Below are positions 35,615 through 45,250 of a stretch of 64,000 bases of DNA, one piece after another. The DNA lies in NCBI RefSeq assembly GCF_016185115.1, contig NZ_JACPOF010000017.1, forward strand, positions 1 through 64,000. Reading direction: 5' to 3'. A model generated the notes under the pieces. It saw only the letters and a list, made by a program, of their open reading frames with translations. It searched no databases and was not told the origin of the DNA. The translations under genes and the position numbers were made by a program. The first letter of the stretch is position 1. The number at the start of each line of letters is the position of its first letter. The DNA is from Polaromonas sp. (lineage in GTDB: Bacteria > Pseudomonadota > Gammaproteobacteria > Burkholderiales > Burkholderiaceae_C).

Positions 35615-36415
35615 ATGCGCCCGCCCCTTCGCACGTTTGCAGCCCTTCTTCTCTGCACTGCGATGGGCGCGATGGCGCAGCAGGCCGGCCTTGTCAGCGC
35701 ACCTGTCCTGCGTGCAGCCTACATATCAACAAACCACGCGCAGGCGGTGCGTGACCCGCAAAGCGGTGAGTTTCGTGGCGTGTCTGCAGATGTCGCACGC
35801 GATCTGGGCCGGCGCCTGAACAAACCTGTAGAAATTCTTCCGCAGGCCACGGCTGCAGACGTGATCAGCGCAGTGCAAAAGGGCGAGGCAGACATCGGCT
35901 TTGTGGCGCCCAACCCGGCGCGCATGGTGCTGGCGTATTCACAGACCTACATGCTGGTGCAGCAGAGCTTTCTGGTGCGCGAAAGCAGCAGCATCAAAAG
36001 CACCGCAGACCTGGACCGCGCAGGCCAGGTGCTGGGTGCCAACACCGGTGATTCGGTAGGCACTTACATCAAGGGCAACTTCAAACAGGCGCAGGTGCTT
36101 GAAAGCCCCGACTACACCATGCAGGAGGCGGTGCGCTGGCTGGCTGATGGCAAGGTCATCGCGTTCGGCGGCAACCGCCAGCGCCTGGGCATGGCGGCAG
36201 CCATCGACAAAAGCCTGGGCCTGCGTTTGCTGCCTGACAACCTCTATGCCGTGCCGCAGGCGATTGCCGTCAACCCTGGCAACCCTGCCCTGCTGGCATT
36301 TGTGAACAGCGCGCTGGACGAGATGCGCAACTCTGGTTTTCTGGAAGCAGCAGTCAGGCGTGGCGGTGTTGAGGGTGTGGGTGTTGCACCTCCGAACCCT
36401 CAACCTTCACGCTAA
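35615..36415 (+). CDS. Family 3 solute-binding protein
   Basis: Periplasmic solute-binding protein of 266 residues with a signal peptide of about 21 residues (ending GAMA). The SBP_bac_3 core shows VLRAAYISTNHAQAV, GVSADVARDLGRRLN, KGEADIGFVAPNPARM and GANTGDSVGTY. No permease or ATPase genes are near it, so it may act with a transporter encoded elsewhere or as a receptor. It follows gloA by 12 bp. Its stop TAA overlaps the stop TAG of the convergent metallo-hydrolase gene by 4 bp. Ligand unknown. Confidence 0.85.
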   Translation: MRPPLRTFAALLLCTAMGAMAQQAGLVSAPVLRAAYISTNHAQAVRDPQSGEFRGVSADVARDLGRRLNKPVEILPQATAADVISAVQKGEADIGFVAPNPARMVLAYSQTYMLVQQSFLVRESSSIKSTADLDRAGQVLGANTGDSVGTYIKGNFKQAQVLESPDYTMQEAVRWLADGKVIAFGGNRQRLGMAAAIDKSLGLRLLPDNLYAVPQAIAVNPGNPALLAFVNSALDEMRNSGFLEAAVRRGGVEGVGVAPPNPQPSR

Positions 36416-37302
36416 CCCAACGCGTTCAGCGGAATCTTCAGATAACTCACGCCATTGGCCTCGGCTGGCGGCATCTCACCCGCGCGGATGTTGACCTGTA
36501 TGGATGGCAGGATCAGGGTGGGCATGCCCAGCGTGGCGTCCCTCGCAGCGCGCATGGCCACAAACCCCTCTTCACTGATGCCCTCATGCACGTGGATGTT
36601 TTTGGCGGCCTGATCACCCACGGTGGTCTGCCACTGCGCTTCGCGTGACTCGGGTGGATAGTCGTGGCACACAAACACTTTTGTCTCTGGCGGCAAGGCC
36701 AGCAGCTTGCGTATGGACCTGAACAACACGTGCGCATCGCCGCCGGGAAAGTCTGCGCGCGCCGTGCCGACATCGGGCATGAAGAGCGTGTCGCCCACAA
36801 AAAGTGAATCGCCCACACGGTAGGCCATGTCGGCCGGGGTGTGCCCGGGCACCAGCATTGCCGTCGCCTCCATGTTGCCAATCATGAAAACCTCACCATC
36901 GGCAAACAGGTGGTCAAACTGGCTGCCGTCCGGCACGAACGACTGCTCGAGATTGAAGATGGCCTTGAAGGTGGATTGCACCGTGCGGATGTTTTCGCCA
37001 ATGGCAATTCGGCCGCCGACCTGCTCCTTGAGATAGTGGGCCGCAGACAGGTGGTCAGCATGGGCGTGGGTTTCAAGAATCCAGTCCACCTGCAGGCCCT
37101 GCGCCCTGACGAAGGCCAGTACCTGGTCGGCTGAGGCGGTACTGGTGCGGCCGGATTTGGGGTCGTAATCCAGCACAGGGTCGATGATGGCGGCGCGGCG
37201 CGACTGGGTATCAGCCACCACATAGGTGACCGTCCATGTGGCCGGGTCGAAAAACGCCTGGGTGGCTGGATGGGGGTGGGGGAGTGCCTTCTGCGTGCTC
37301 AT
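36412..37302 (-). CDS. MBL-fold hydrolase, Blh/ETHE1-like persulfide dioxygenase
   Basis: Probable sulfur dioxygenase that oxidises glutathione persulfide to sulfite. The 296-residue product has the metallo-beta-lactamase metal motif ETHAHADHLSAA (about residues 81-92), then the later ligands in VPGHTPAD and CHDYPP. The sequence matches the Blh group of BigR-regulated operons. The fused rhodanese domain of some persulfide dioxygenases is missing. It is divergent from an ArsR-type regulator whose operator lies between them, and the two sulfur-transport genes follow on the other side. Function inferred from family and context; the substrate could be a polysulfide. Confidence 0.85.
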   Translation of the reverse strand: MSTQKALPHPHPATQAFFDPATWTVTYVVADTQSRRAAIIDPVLDYDPKSGRTSTASADQVLAFVRAQGLQVDWILETHAHADHLSAAHYLKEQVGGRIAIGENIRTVQSTFKAIFNLEQSFVPDGSQFDHLFADGEVFMIGNMEATAMLVPGHTPADMAYRVGDSLFVGDTLFMPDVGTARADFPGGDAHVLFRSIRKLLALPPETKVFVCHDYPPESREAQWQTTVGDQAAKNIHVHEGISEEGFVAMRAARDATLGMPTLILPSIQVNIRAGEMPPAEANGVSYLKIPLNALG

Positions 37303-37339
37303 GAGGATGTGTCCTTGTTTTTACACTATGTTGACATAC

Positions 37340-37359
37340 ATTATATAAATTAATATAAT
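37340..37359. promoter_or_regulatory. Candidate BigR operator
   Basis: ATTATAT (37340-37346) and ATATAAT (37353-37359) form a 20-bp AT-rich inverted repeat with a 6-bp centre, in the gap between the hydrolase and regulator genes. The TATAT-rich composition matches the BigR site described for Xylella and Agrobacterium. It would repress both divergent directions. Confidence 0.65.
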
Positions 37360-37401
37360 ATTTGCAAGCCAATTGAAATCAATGTTTTAAAAGCAGAAGC
37401 C

Positions 37402-37725
37402 ATGACACAAGCAACAACCGTTCTCGATACCGGGCGCCTGCGCGAAGCAGCCGGCCATGCCGTGGGCGTGCTGAAGACGCTGGCCAATGAAGACCGCCTG
37501 CTGCTCCTGTGCCAGTTGTCTCAGGGCGAGCGTTGCGTGAGCGAACTTGAAGAACAGCTGGGCATACGCCAGCCTACGCTGTCACAGCAGCTCGGTGTGT
37601 TGCGCAACGAGGGGCTCGTCAACACCCGCCGCGATGGCAAGAACATTTACTACAGCGTGGCCACCCCGGCAACGCTGGAAATCCTGGCGGTGCTGTACCG
37701 CCTTTACTGCCCTGAACCCGCCTGA
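37402..37725 (+). CDS. bigR: BigR/SqrR-type ArsR-family sulfane-sulfur sensor
   Basis: Winged-helix repressor that leaves DNA when two cysteines form a di- or polysulfide link. The 107-residue product has Cys37 and Cys103, 66 residues apart, exactly as Cys42 and Cys108 of Xylella BigR; Cys45 is additional. The helix-turn-helix is [20 protein letters not shown]. It heads the module with two YeeE/YedE transporter genes (11- and 12-bp gaps) and is divergent from the metallo-hydrolase gene. Together they fit hydrogen-sulfide or polysulfide detoxification and sulfur import, as in bigR operons. Confidence 0.9.
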   Translation: MTQATTVLDTGRLREAAGHAVGVLKTLANEDRLLLLCQLSQGERCVSELEEQLGIRQPTLSQQLGVLRNEGLVNTRRDGKNIYYSVATPATLEILAVLYRLYCPEPA

Positions 37726-37736
37726 GGAACACCATC

Positions 37737-38171
37737 ATGACCATCAACTGGAATGCATTTACACCCTGGTCTGCCCTGCTGGGCGGCATGTTGATAGGGC
37801 TGGCCGCCGCGCTGTTTGTGCTGCTCAATGGGCGCATTGCCGGCATCAGCGGTGTGCTGGGTGGCCTCCTGCGGCCCGTGCGAGGCGATATCGCCTGGCG
37901 TGCCGCCTTTGTATTGGGGCTGATCGGGGCACCGCTGGTTTATGCGCTTTTTGCCGTACTGCCGCCCGTTCAGATTGAGGCGGGCTACGGCACCCTCATC
38001 GTCGCCGGCCTGCTGGTCGGCGTGGGTACACGCTACGGCTCGGGCTGCACCAGCGGCCACGGCGTGTGCGGCCTGTCGCGCCTCTCGCCACGCTCGCTGG
38101 CGGCAACCCTTGCCTTCATGGGTGCCGGGTTCGCGACCGTGTTTGTGCTCCGCCACCTTCTGAAAATTTAA
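37737..38171 (+). CDS. YeeE/YedE-family sulfur transporter, first half
   Basis: Inner-membrane protein of 144 residues with about four spans. It is the N-terminal-type half of a TsuA/YeeE-like transporter for thiosulfate or related sulfur species. The key motif [19 protein letters not shown] (about residues 102-120) contains the conserved Cys pair of the family. A second half with a different Cys motif is encoded next, 12 bp later, and the two are expected to work together. Located directly after bigR. Confidence 0.88.
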   Translation: MTINWNAFTPWSALLGGMLIGLAAALFVLLNGRIAGISGVLGGLLRPVRGDIAWRAAFVLGLIGAPLVYALFAVLPPVQIEAGYGTLIVAGLLVGVGTRYGSGCTSGHGVCGLSRLSPRSLAATLAFMGAGFATVFVLRHLLKI

Positions 38172-38183
38172 GGGAAACCCATC

Positions 38184-38621
38184 ATGTTTGTACTGACGTC
38201 TTTACTCGCGGGCCTTGTGTTTGGTCTCGGCCTCATCGTCTCCGGCATGGCCAACCCGGCCAAGGTTCTGGGTTTTCTTGATCTGGCCGGCCCATGGGAC
38301 CCGTCGCTGGCACTGGTGATGGGCGGCGCCATCGCGGTGGGCTTTTTCGCCTTCCTGCTGGCCAGAAACCGCACGCGCTCGCTGCTGGGCGCAGCCATGA
38401 GCTTGCCCGATGCGCGGCACATCGACCGCCGCCTGGTGCTGGGCAGCCTGTTGTTTGGCGTCGGCTGGGGCGTGGCGGGCTTTTGCCCCGGCCCCGGCCT
38501 TGTCGCGCTGGGCATGGGTGAGTCCAAGGGACTGGTATTTGTGGCGGCAATGCTGGCAGGCATGGTGGTGTTTGAGTTGGTCGAGAAGCTGCGCAGCCCG
38601 CGCCGGCTTCAATCAGCCTGA
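38184..38621 (+). CDS. YeeE/YedE-family sulfur transporter, second half (DUF6691)
   Basis: Inner-membrane partner of the preceding half, 145 residues, about four spans. Conserved features are LGLIVSGMANPAKVLGFLDL near residue 15 and WGVAGFCPGPGLVALG near residue 95, which carries the single conserved Cys of this half. In other bacteria the two parts may be fused. The gene ends 17 bp before a DUF599 membrane protein gene, so all four rightward genes from bigR may be one transcript. Confidence 0.88.
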   Translation: MFVLTSLLAGLVFGLGLIVSGMANPAKVLGFLDLAGPWDPSLALVMGGAIAVGFFAFLLARNRTRSLLGAAMSLPDARHIDRRLVLGSLLFGVGWGVAGFCPGPGLVALGMGESKGLVFVAAMLAGMVVFELVEKLRSPRRLQSA

Positions 38622-38638
38622 GCACGGATTCATCCATC

Positions 38639-39256
38639 ATGGACACCCTGTCTTCAGGCTGGATTGCGGCCATCCTCACGGTGGCCATCCTGCTGGTGTA
38701 CGAGATCACCCAGCTGCTGGTACAGCGTCGCAACCCCCAGCGCCTTGCACGCTCGGCGCATGCCGGCCTGCGTGAGGAATGGATGGCGGCACTGTCGCGG
38801 CAGCCGGGTTCGGAAATCCTGGCGGTCCAGACGCTGCGCAACGCATTGATGTCGGCCACCATGACCGCATCCACCGCCGCACTGGCGCTGATAGGCGCCG
38901 TGACGCTGAGCGCACCCTCGGTCGGAGTACTCGCCCACTTCAGCACCCGGCTGGCGCTGGAGCTCATGCTGATGACCATGTTATTTGCCTCGCTGGTGTG
39001 CTCTGCGATGGCCGTGCGTTACTACAACCACGCCGGATTTGTGCTGGCCATGCCGGTGGGTTCAGAAGAACGCAGCCGCTGGGCACCAACCGCCGCCGTG
39101 TACCTGCGCCGCGCAGGCCTGCTTTACAGCTGGGGCTTGCGCCACCTGCTGATGGTGGCGCCGATTCTGGCTGCCATCGTCTACCCCCTGGCTGGCCCCG
39201 TGGCGGCTGTGCTGGTGATACTGGCACTGGCTGCGTTTGACCGCTTTCCCGCTTGA
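38639..39256 (+). CDS. DUF599 family membrane protein
   Basis: Integral membrane protein of 205 residues with about four spans, of the DUF599 family, function unknown. Family blocks are QTLRNALMSATMTASTAALA (about residues 64-83), AVRYYNHAGFVLAMP (about 122-136) and SWGLRHLLMVAPI. The N-terminal part has a short span followed by a basic amphipathic helix. It follows the YeeE pair by 17 bp but has no known link to sulfur. Its 3' end faces the eda gene across a region with repeat family 1 copy B and two palindromes. Confidence 0.78.
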   Translation: MDTLSSGWIAAILTVAILLVYEITQLLVQRRNPQRLARSAHAGLREEWMAALSRQPGSEILAVQTLRNALMSATMTASTAALALIGAVTLSAPSVGVLAHFSTRLALELMLMTMLFASLVCSAMAVRYYNHAGFVLAMPVGSEERSRWAPTAAVYLRRAGLLYSWGLRHLLMVAPILAAIVYPLAGPVAAVLVILALAAFDRFPA

Positions 39257-39311
39257 AGGCACGCGTAAAGGCGTCTGCACAGACCGCGGGTTGGCGAACA
39301 CAGCCCGGTTT

Positions 39312-39393
39312 TGCTATTAATTCAATAGCTGGTCACGTGCGTATTTAAAGGGCTGGAGGCCTATTTGATGCCTGAAAACGGCATTTTTCAGGC
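39312..39393 (+). repeat. Dispersed repeat family 1, copy B
   Basis: The order is hairpin GCTATT..AATAGC (39313-39318/39324-39329), TCACGTGCGTAT, GGGCTGGAGGCC, then ATGCCTGAAAACGGCATTTTT. It matches copies A (minus, 28899-28983) and C (62403-62470). It lies between the convergent DUF599 and eda genes. Its tail is a terminator-like hairpin. Confidence 0.75.
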
Positions 39394-39400
39394 GTTTTTT
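39370..39400 (+). terminator. Intrinsic terminator within repeat copy B
   Basis: The stem GCCTGAAAA (39370-39378) and TTTTCAGGC (39385-39393) is perfect, with loop CGGCAT and a following G-T6 tract (39394-39400). It would end the DUF599/bigR transcript. Confidence 0.75.
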
Positions 39401-39436
39401 GAGTTTTTTGCGCTTGTCGAAACCGCGCCTACACCA

Positions 39437-39479
39437 AAATTTAATGTATACGTTAAATTTTTGCCGTACACGTTAAAAA
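39437..39479. repeat. Two overlapping palindromic sites between convergent genes
   Basis: The first site, 39437-39460, has 8-bp arms AAATTTAA and TTAAATTT around GTATAC, with one mismatched pair. The second, 39458-39479, read on the minus strand, is TTTTTAACGTGTACG then GCAAAAA. It matches the palindrome at 62545-62566 at 20 of 22 positions. Both lie just after eda's 3' end. Confidence 0.6.
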
Positions 39480-39497
39480 CCGGCTTTCAGGAAACAC

Positions 39498-40156
39498 TCA
39501 GGCCGACATCGGCTGCCTGAGAAGCCGGCAGGCCTGGTGCGCCAGCGCCGTGATCTGCGCCCAGCCGCCGCGCACCAGCGCATCGGCCGGCGTCAGCCAG
39601 GAGCCGCCCACACACACCACATTGGGCAGCGCCAGCAAATCAGGCGCGTTGGCGACCGTCACGCCGCCCGTGGGGCAGAAACGCACGTCGCCGAAAGGCC
39701 CGTTCCAGGCCTTGAGCAGCGCAGCACCGCCAATCTGCATGGCAGGGAAAAACTTCAGCTCGGTCAGGCCGTCTTCCTGCGCCATCATGACTTCACTGCC
39801 GGTGGCCACGCCGGGCAACAGCGGCAGACCGGCATCGCGGCAGGCCTGGCCGACCGCATGCGTGTAGCCGGGGCTGACGGCAAAGCGCGCCCCCGCCATG
39901 GCACAGGCCTGCGCATCAGCAGCCGTGCGTATGGTGCCGGCGCCGACGACCGCCTCTGGCACATCGCGCGCAATGGCTTCAATGCAGGCCAGCGCCTGCG
40001 GCGTGCGCAAGGTCACCTCCAGCATGCGTATGCCGCCGGCCACCAGCGCACGCGCCATGGGCACGGCGTGGGCCACGTCGTTGAGCACAATCACGGGGAT
40101 GACGGGGGCGTCCTGCATGATCTGCAGGGGTGTGAGCTTGCCGCTCACGTCCATGT

Positions 40157-40166
<10 letters not shown>
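39498..40166 (-). CDS. eda: 2-dehydro-3-deoxyphosphogluconate (KDPG) aldolase
   Basis: Last step of the Entner-Doudoroff pathway, cleaving KDPG to pyruvate and glyceraldehyde 3-phosphate. The 222-residue product has the class I aldolase features [22 protein letters not shown] with the catalytic Glu, [11 protein letters not shown], the Schiff-base Lys in TELKFFPA, and CPTGGV. AAAGGAG precedes the ATG at 40166, 7 bases away. The start overlaps the 3' end of edd by 10 bp, so the two are translationally coupled in the usual edd-eda order. A repeat-rich region lies downstream. Confidence 0.95.
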
Positions 40167-42082
<1,916 letters not shown>

Positions 42083-42194
42083 GCGCTTCGACCCTGCGGT
42101 TGTAACTTAATTACAACCAATGGTAACCCCGGGGAAGCGCCTGCGCTGTAGTCCGGGTTACCAGTGGGTTACCGGAGCGGGGCTTAAATCTTTC

Positions 42195-42740
42195 TTATTG
42201 CAGCGCGACTTCCACGCGGCGCGCCTCGGCATTGCTGCCGCTGCCGCTCATCTGCTCGGGCTTTTTGAGTTCTATCTGCTGCTCGGGCACACCCGCAGCC
42301 TTGAGCGCATCACTGACCTTGATGGCGCGCAGTTTGGCAAGCGCTGCATTTTTATCGGCATCGCCTGTTGCATCATGAAACCCTGAAATCACCAGCTTGC
42401 GGCCCGTCTTTGCACCCTTGACCACATCAGCCAGCGCGTCACCCGCGCCAGAAGCCAGGTCGGCCTTGCCGGATGCAAAGTAAAACTTCACCACGCCGTT
42501 TTCAACCTTGACGCTGGCTGCGTCTGAAGCAGCCAGCGCGGCACTGGCCGCATCGGCAGGGGCTGAAGTAGCGGGCGCCGCCACTGCAAGTGTGTTGGCC
42601 GGTGCGGCCTTTGGCGTCGTGCCGACCTGCCCCGCCTTGAATATTGATATGCCGATGACGAACGCAACAACCAGCGCGATCAGGCCAAACACCACCGTGA
42701 GTACAAGGCCTTGCTGGCCGTCATCGTCCTGGGAAAACAT
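42195..42740 (-). CDS. Membrane-anchored OmpA-like protein
   Basis: A 181-residue protein with one N-terminal membrane span (about residues 12-35, VLTVVFGLIALVVAFVIGIS). An Ala/Pro-rich linker follows, then a C-terminal OmpA-like periplasmic domain (VVKFYFASGKADL, then KLVISGFHDATGDADKNAALAKLRA). The domain usually binds peptidoglycan, and the TGD-x-N-x4-L-A-x2-R-A pattern is present with small changes. It lacks a beta-barrel, so it may be an inner-membrane anchor for the cell wall. It stands alone between edd and the ChaC-like gene. Confidence 0.75.
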   Translation of the reverse strand: MFSQDDDGQQGLVLTVVFGLIALVVAFVIGISIFKAGQVGTTPKAAPANTLAVAAPATSAPADAASAALAASDAASVKVENGVVKFYFASGKADLASGAGDALADVVKGAKTGRKLVISGFHDATGDADKNAALAKLRAIKVSDALKAAGVPEQQIELKKPEQMSGSGSNAEARRVEVALQ

Positions 42741-42793
42741 CTTTTTTTATTCCTGTAAAAGCGTTGGAAGCAGCCGCATTGTAAAGTGGGGTT

Positions 42794-43405
42794 GTGGTGT
42801 TTCCCTCTCAAAAACCCCCTGTAACAAGTGCTTTCATCCCGCGCAATCCGGCGCGCATGCTGGAGGTGGTGCGCCGCGAGTGGGGCGGCAAAGGCGACCT
42901 CTGGATTTTTGGCTACGCCTCGCTGATCTGGCGGCCCGAGTTTGAATTTGCAGAGGAGCGTTTTGCAACCATCTACGGCTATCACCGCGCGCTCAAGATG
43001 TGGAGCCGACTCAACCGCGGCACGCCTGAATGCCCGGGGCTGGTGTTCGGCCTTCTGCATGGTGGCAGCTGCAGGGGCGTGGTTTTCAGGATCCCGCGCG
43101 CCCGCGTCGAGGCCTCACTGCCAGCCCTGTGGGAGCGCGAAATGCCCAACGGCGTGTATGACCCGAAATGGCTGCGCTGCCATACGGGCAAGGGCGATGT
43201 GCAGGCGCTGGCCTTCACGCTGTCAAAACGCAGCCCCAATCACACCGGCGTACTGAGCGAAGACGTCTACCGGCAGATTTTTTCAGATGCGTGCGGCCGC
43301 TACGGCACGACCAGAGAATATGCGCGGCTGACCTATGAGAAGCTCAAAACGCTGGGCATCAATGACCATGCGCTGGCGAAGCTGCTGAAGCTGGCGGACG
43401 ACTAG
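42794..43405 (+). CDS. ChaC-like gamma-glutamylcyclotransferase
   Basis: Probable glutathione-specific gamma-glutamylcyclotransferase, cleaving glutathione to 5-oxoproline and Cys-Gly. The 203-residue product has the substrate-binding loop WIFGYASLIWRPEFEF; most relatives have YGSLIW, so one Gly is Ala. It also has HRALKMWSRLNRGTPECPGLVFGL and WEREMPNGVYDP, which supplies the catalytic Glu. The start is a GTG at 42794. Its TAG stop overlaps the stop of the convergent nucleotidyltransferase gene by 4 bp (CTAG). Confidence 0.87.
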   Translation: MVFPSQKPPVTSAFIPRNPARMLEVVRREWGGKGDLWIFGYASLIWRPEFEFAEERFATIYGYHRALKMWSRLNRGTPECPGLVFGLLHGGSCRGVVFRIPRARVEASLPALWEREMPNGVYDPKWLRCHTGKGDVQALAFTLSKRSPNHTGVLSEDVYRQIFSDACGRYGTTREYARLTYEKLKTLGINDHALAKLLKLADD

Positions 43406-43962
43406 GCAGCATCCTTGCGCTGTGCGAGCAGTGCTTCGGCGCGCTGCAAATCATCCAGCGTGTCAATGTCCGTCACCACACCGGCGTCATCAACATCGAT
43501 CAATGCCACAGAGCCTGCAGCCATCTGCGCCTGCAACACCGATGCAGCGCCCCTGCTGCCTTCAAGCTGCAAAAGCGCCTGCCCGCAAACAGAACCAAAG
43601 CGCACGGGGTGGCCGCGCTGGCCTTCATGCACCGGCACCGTGACGGCCATGGATGAAGGTGCTGCAATGGCCAGCAAGGTTGAAGCCCTGACCAGCGGAA
43701 GGTCAGCCGGCAGGATCAGCCAGCCATCTGCGTCGGGCGTTGCGCGCACACCCGCTGCAATCGAATCACCCATACCCGGGCGCGAAGGGTCGGCCTGCAC
43801 CACATGGAACGGCAAGCCGCTGGCCCTGACGGCATCCAGCACATGGTCAATGACAGGCCTGCCGCCCAGCAGGGCCTGCAGCTTGTGCACCTGCCCGCCC
43901 GACGCAGCAAAGCGTTCGCCGCGGCCGGCGGCCAGAACAATCACGACAGGTAGGGATGACAT
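43402..43962 (-). CDS. MobA-like nucleotidyltransferase
   Basis: Nucleotidyltransferase of the MobA/MocA type, such as a molybdenum-cofactor cytidylyl- or guanylyltransferase. The 186-residue product has the nucleotide-binding motif [17 protein letters not shown] at residues 5-21, [13 protein letters not shown] (metal-binding Asp) and a final part without other domains. ATG at 43962 is preferred over a longer frame at 44001 because the fold begins there. It shares a 20-bp gap with the divergent pdxH gene. Which nucleotide and cofactor it uses is not visible. Confidence 0.8.
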   Translation of the reverse strand: MSSLPVVIVLAAGRGERFAASGGQVHKLQALLGGRPVIDHVLDAVRASGLPFHVVQADPSRPGMGDSIAAGVRATPDADGWLILPADLPLVRASTLLAIAAPSSMAVTVPVHEGQRGHPVRFGSVCGQALLQLEGSRGAASVLQAQMAAGSVALIDVDDAGVVTDIDTLDDLQRAEALLAQRKDAA

Positions 43963-43982
43963 GCCCTCCTTATACTTCAGGC

Positions 43983-44633
43983 ATGGCAGACACCCCCACA
44001 TCCATCGCCGATCTCCGCAAGAGCTACGAGCGGGCTGAACTCAGCGAAGACGCTTCGCAGGCCGATCCGCTCAAGCAGTTTGAGCAGTGGCTGAAAGAAG
44101 CCATTGCGGCAAAGGTGCCCGAGCCCAACGCCATGACGCTGGCCACCGTCGGCAGCAACCTGCGGCCTTCAACCCGTGTGGTGCTCATCAAGGGCTATGA
44201 CGAACGCGGCATTGACTGGTACACCAACTACGACAGCCGCAAGGGCATCGAACTGGCAGGCAACCCGTATGCGGCATTGCAGTTTCACTGGGTAGAGCTT
44301 GAGCGCACGGTGCGCATCGAGGGTGTGGTCGAAAAAGTATCTGCCGAAGAAAGCGACGCCTATTTCAACAGCCGGCCGCTGGACTCGCGCATAGGCGCCT
44401 GGGCCAGCCCGCAGAGCGAGGTGATCCCAAGCCGCAGCGTGCTGGTCACCAACGCTGCCAAATACGGCGCCAAATTTCTGCTGCAACCGCCGCGTCCGCC
44501 GCACTGGGGCGGCTACCGCCTCAAGCCGGACAGCTGGCAGTTCTGGCAGGGGCGCAGAAGTCGCCTGCATGACCGGCTGCGCTACACGCTGCAGGCCGAT
44601 GCGAACTGGTTGCGCGAGCGCCTGGCGCCCTAG
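43983..44633 (+). CDS. pdxH: Pyridoxamine 5'-phosphate oxidase
   Basis: FMN-dependent oxidase making pyridoxal 5'-phosphate from the pyridoxine or pyridoxamine phosphate. The 216-residue product has [14 protein letters not shown] near the start, [42 protein letters not shown] (FMN and substrate binding), and the C-terminal [20 protein letters not shown] and HDRLRY. ATG at 43983 is chosen because relatives start MADT or similar there, and it follows the divergent gene's start by only 20 bp. Convergent with folK across a palindromic repeat pair. Confidence 0.95.
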   Translation: MADTPTSIADLRKSYERAELSEDASQADPLKQFEQWLKEAIAAKVPEPNAMTLATVGSNLRPSTRVVLIKGYDERGIDWYTNYDSRKGIELAGNPYAALQFHWVELERTVRIEGVVEKVSAEESDAYFNSRPLDSRIGAWASPQSEVIPSRSVLVTNAAKYGAKFLLQPPRPPHWGGYRLKPDSWQFWQGRRSRLHDRLRYTLQADANWLRERLAP

Positions 44634-44640
44634 CCTGGCG

Positions 44641-44742
44641 CGTCATCCCGGGCTTGACCCGGGATCCATGACTGCGGGTTCAGAGCAGCTTCAAACATCC
44701 CACTGAATGAACATGGATTGCGGGTCAAGCCCGCAATGACAG
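44641..44742. repeat. Palindromic repeat pair
   Basis: The left unit has the perfect stem ATCCCGGG/CCCGGGAT (44645-44652/44658-44665, loop CTTGA). The right unit has ATTGCGGG/CCCGCAAT (44717-44724/44730-44737, loop TCAAG). The two units are inverse to each other (GGATCCATG vs CATGGATTG). The pattern matches small CGTCAT..GGGCTTGACCC repeats known in many proteobacteria. It lies between convergent pdxH and folK and covers folK's stop. Confidence 0.72.
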
Positions 44743-45240
44743 ATCCTCAAGGCGTTTGATGGCTTGATGCGCGACAGCCTGCAATTGCGCAGCGCTGACT
44801 AAGGCAGGCGCGATTTCAGCCAAAGGCACCAGCACAAAGGCACGCTGCATCATGCGCGGGTGCGGCACTGTCAGTTGCGATGATTCAATCGTGCTGCTGC
44901 CGTAAAGCAGCACATCAAGATCAAGCGTCCGCGGCGCATTGATGTACGGCCTCTCGCGTCCGGCAGCCAGTTCGATACGCTGGAGTTCACCCAGCAGTTC
45001 AGGTGCGGTCAGCAGAGTCTGCACCTCAACCACAGCATTGAGGTAATCGCCGCCCGGCGCGCGCTGCTCGCCAGAGGCTCCCGTCTCAAGCGGCGCGGTT
45101 TTGTAGAGGCTTGATGTCTTTGTGAGCTGCGTCAGGGGCAGTTGTTTGACAGCGGCAATCGCCTGCCGCAAGGCCAGGGCCGCATCACCCAGATTGGCGC
45201 CGAGGGCGACGTAAGCCGTGACAGCGTCCCTGGCACCCAC
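44725..45240 (-). CDS. folK: 2-amino-4-hydroxy-6-hydroxymethyldihydropteridine diphosphokinase
   Basis: Transfers pyrophosphate from ATP to the pterin in folate synthesis. The 171-residue product has AYVALGANLGDAALALRQAI near the start, SSLYKTAPL, then YLNAVVEVQTLL, GRERPYINAPRTLDLDVLL and PHPRMMQRAFVLVPLAEIAP. The GTG at 45240 is chosen because GAGGA overlapping the pcnB stop serves as its ribosome-binding site; a longer upstream frame lies entirely within pcnB. The pcnB-folK pair, 10 bp apart, is a common betaproteobacterial arrangement. Its 3' end lies in a palindromic repeat. Confidence 0.92.
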   Translation of the reverse strand: MGARDAVTAYVALGANLGDAALALRQAIAAVKQLPLTQLTKTSSLYKTAPLETGASGEQRAPGGDYLNAVVEVQTLLTAPELLGELQRIELAAGRERPYINAPRTLDLDVLLYGSSTIESSQLTVPHPRMMQRAFVLVPLAEIAPALVSAAQLQAVAHQAIKRLEDLSLRA

Positions 45241-45250
45241 GTCGAAGTCC

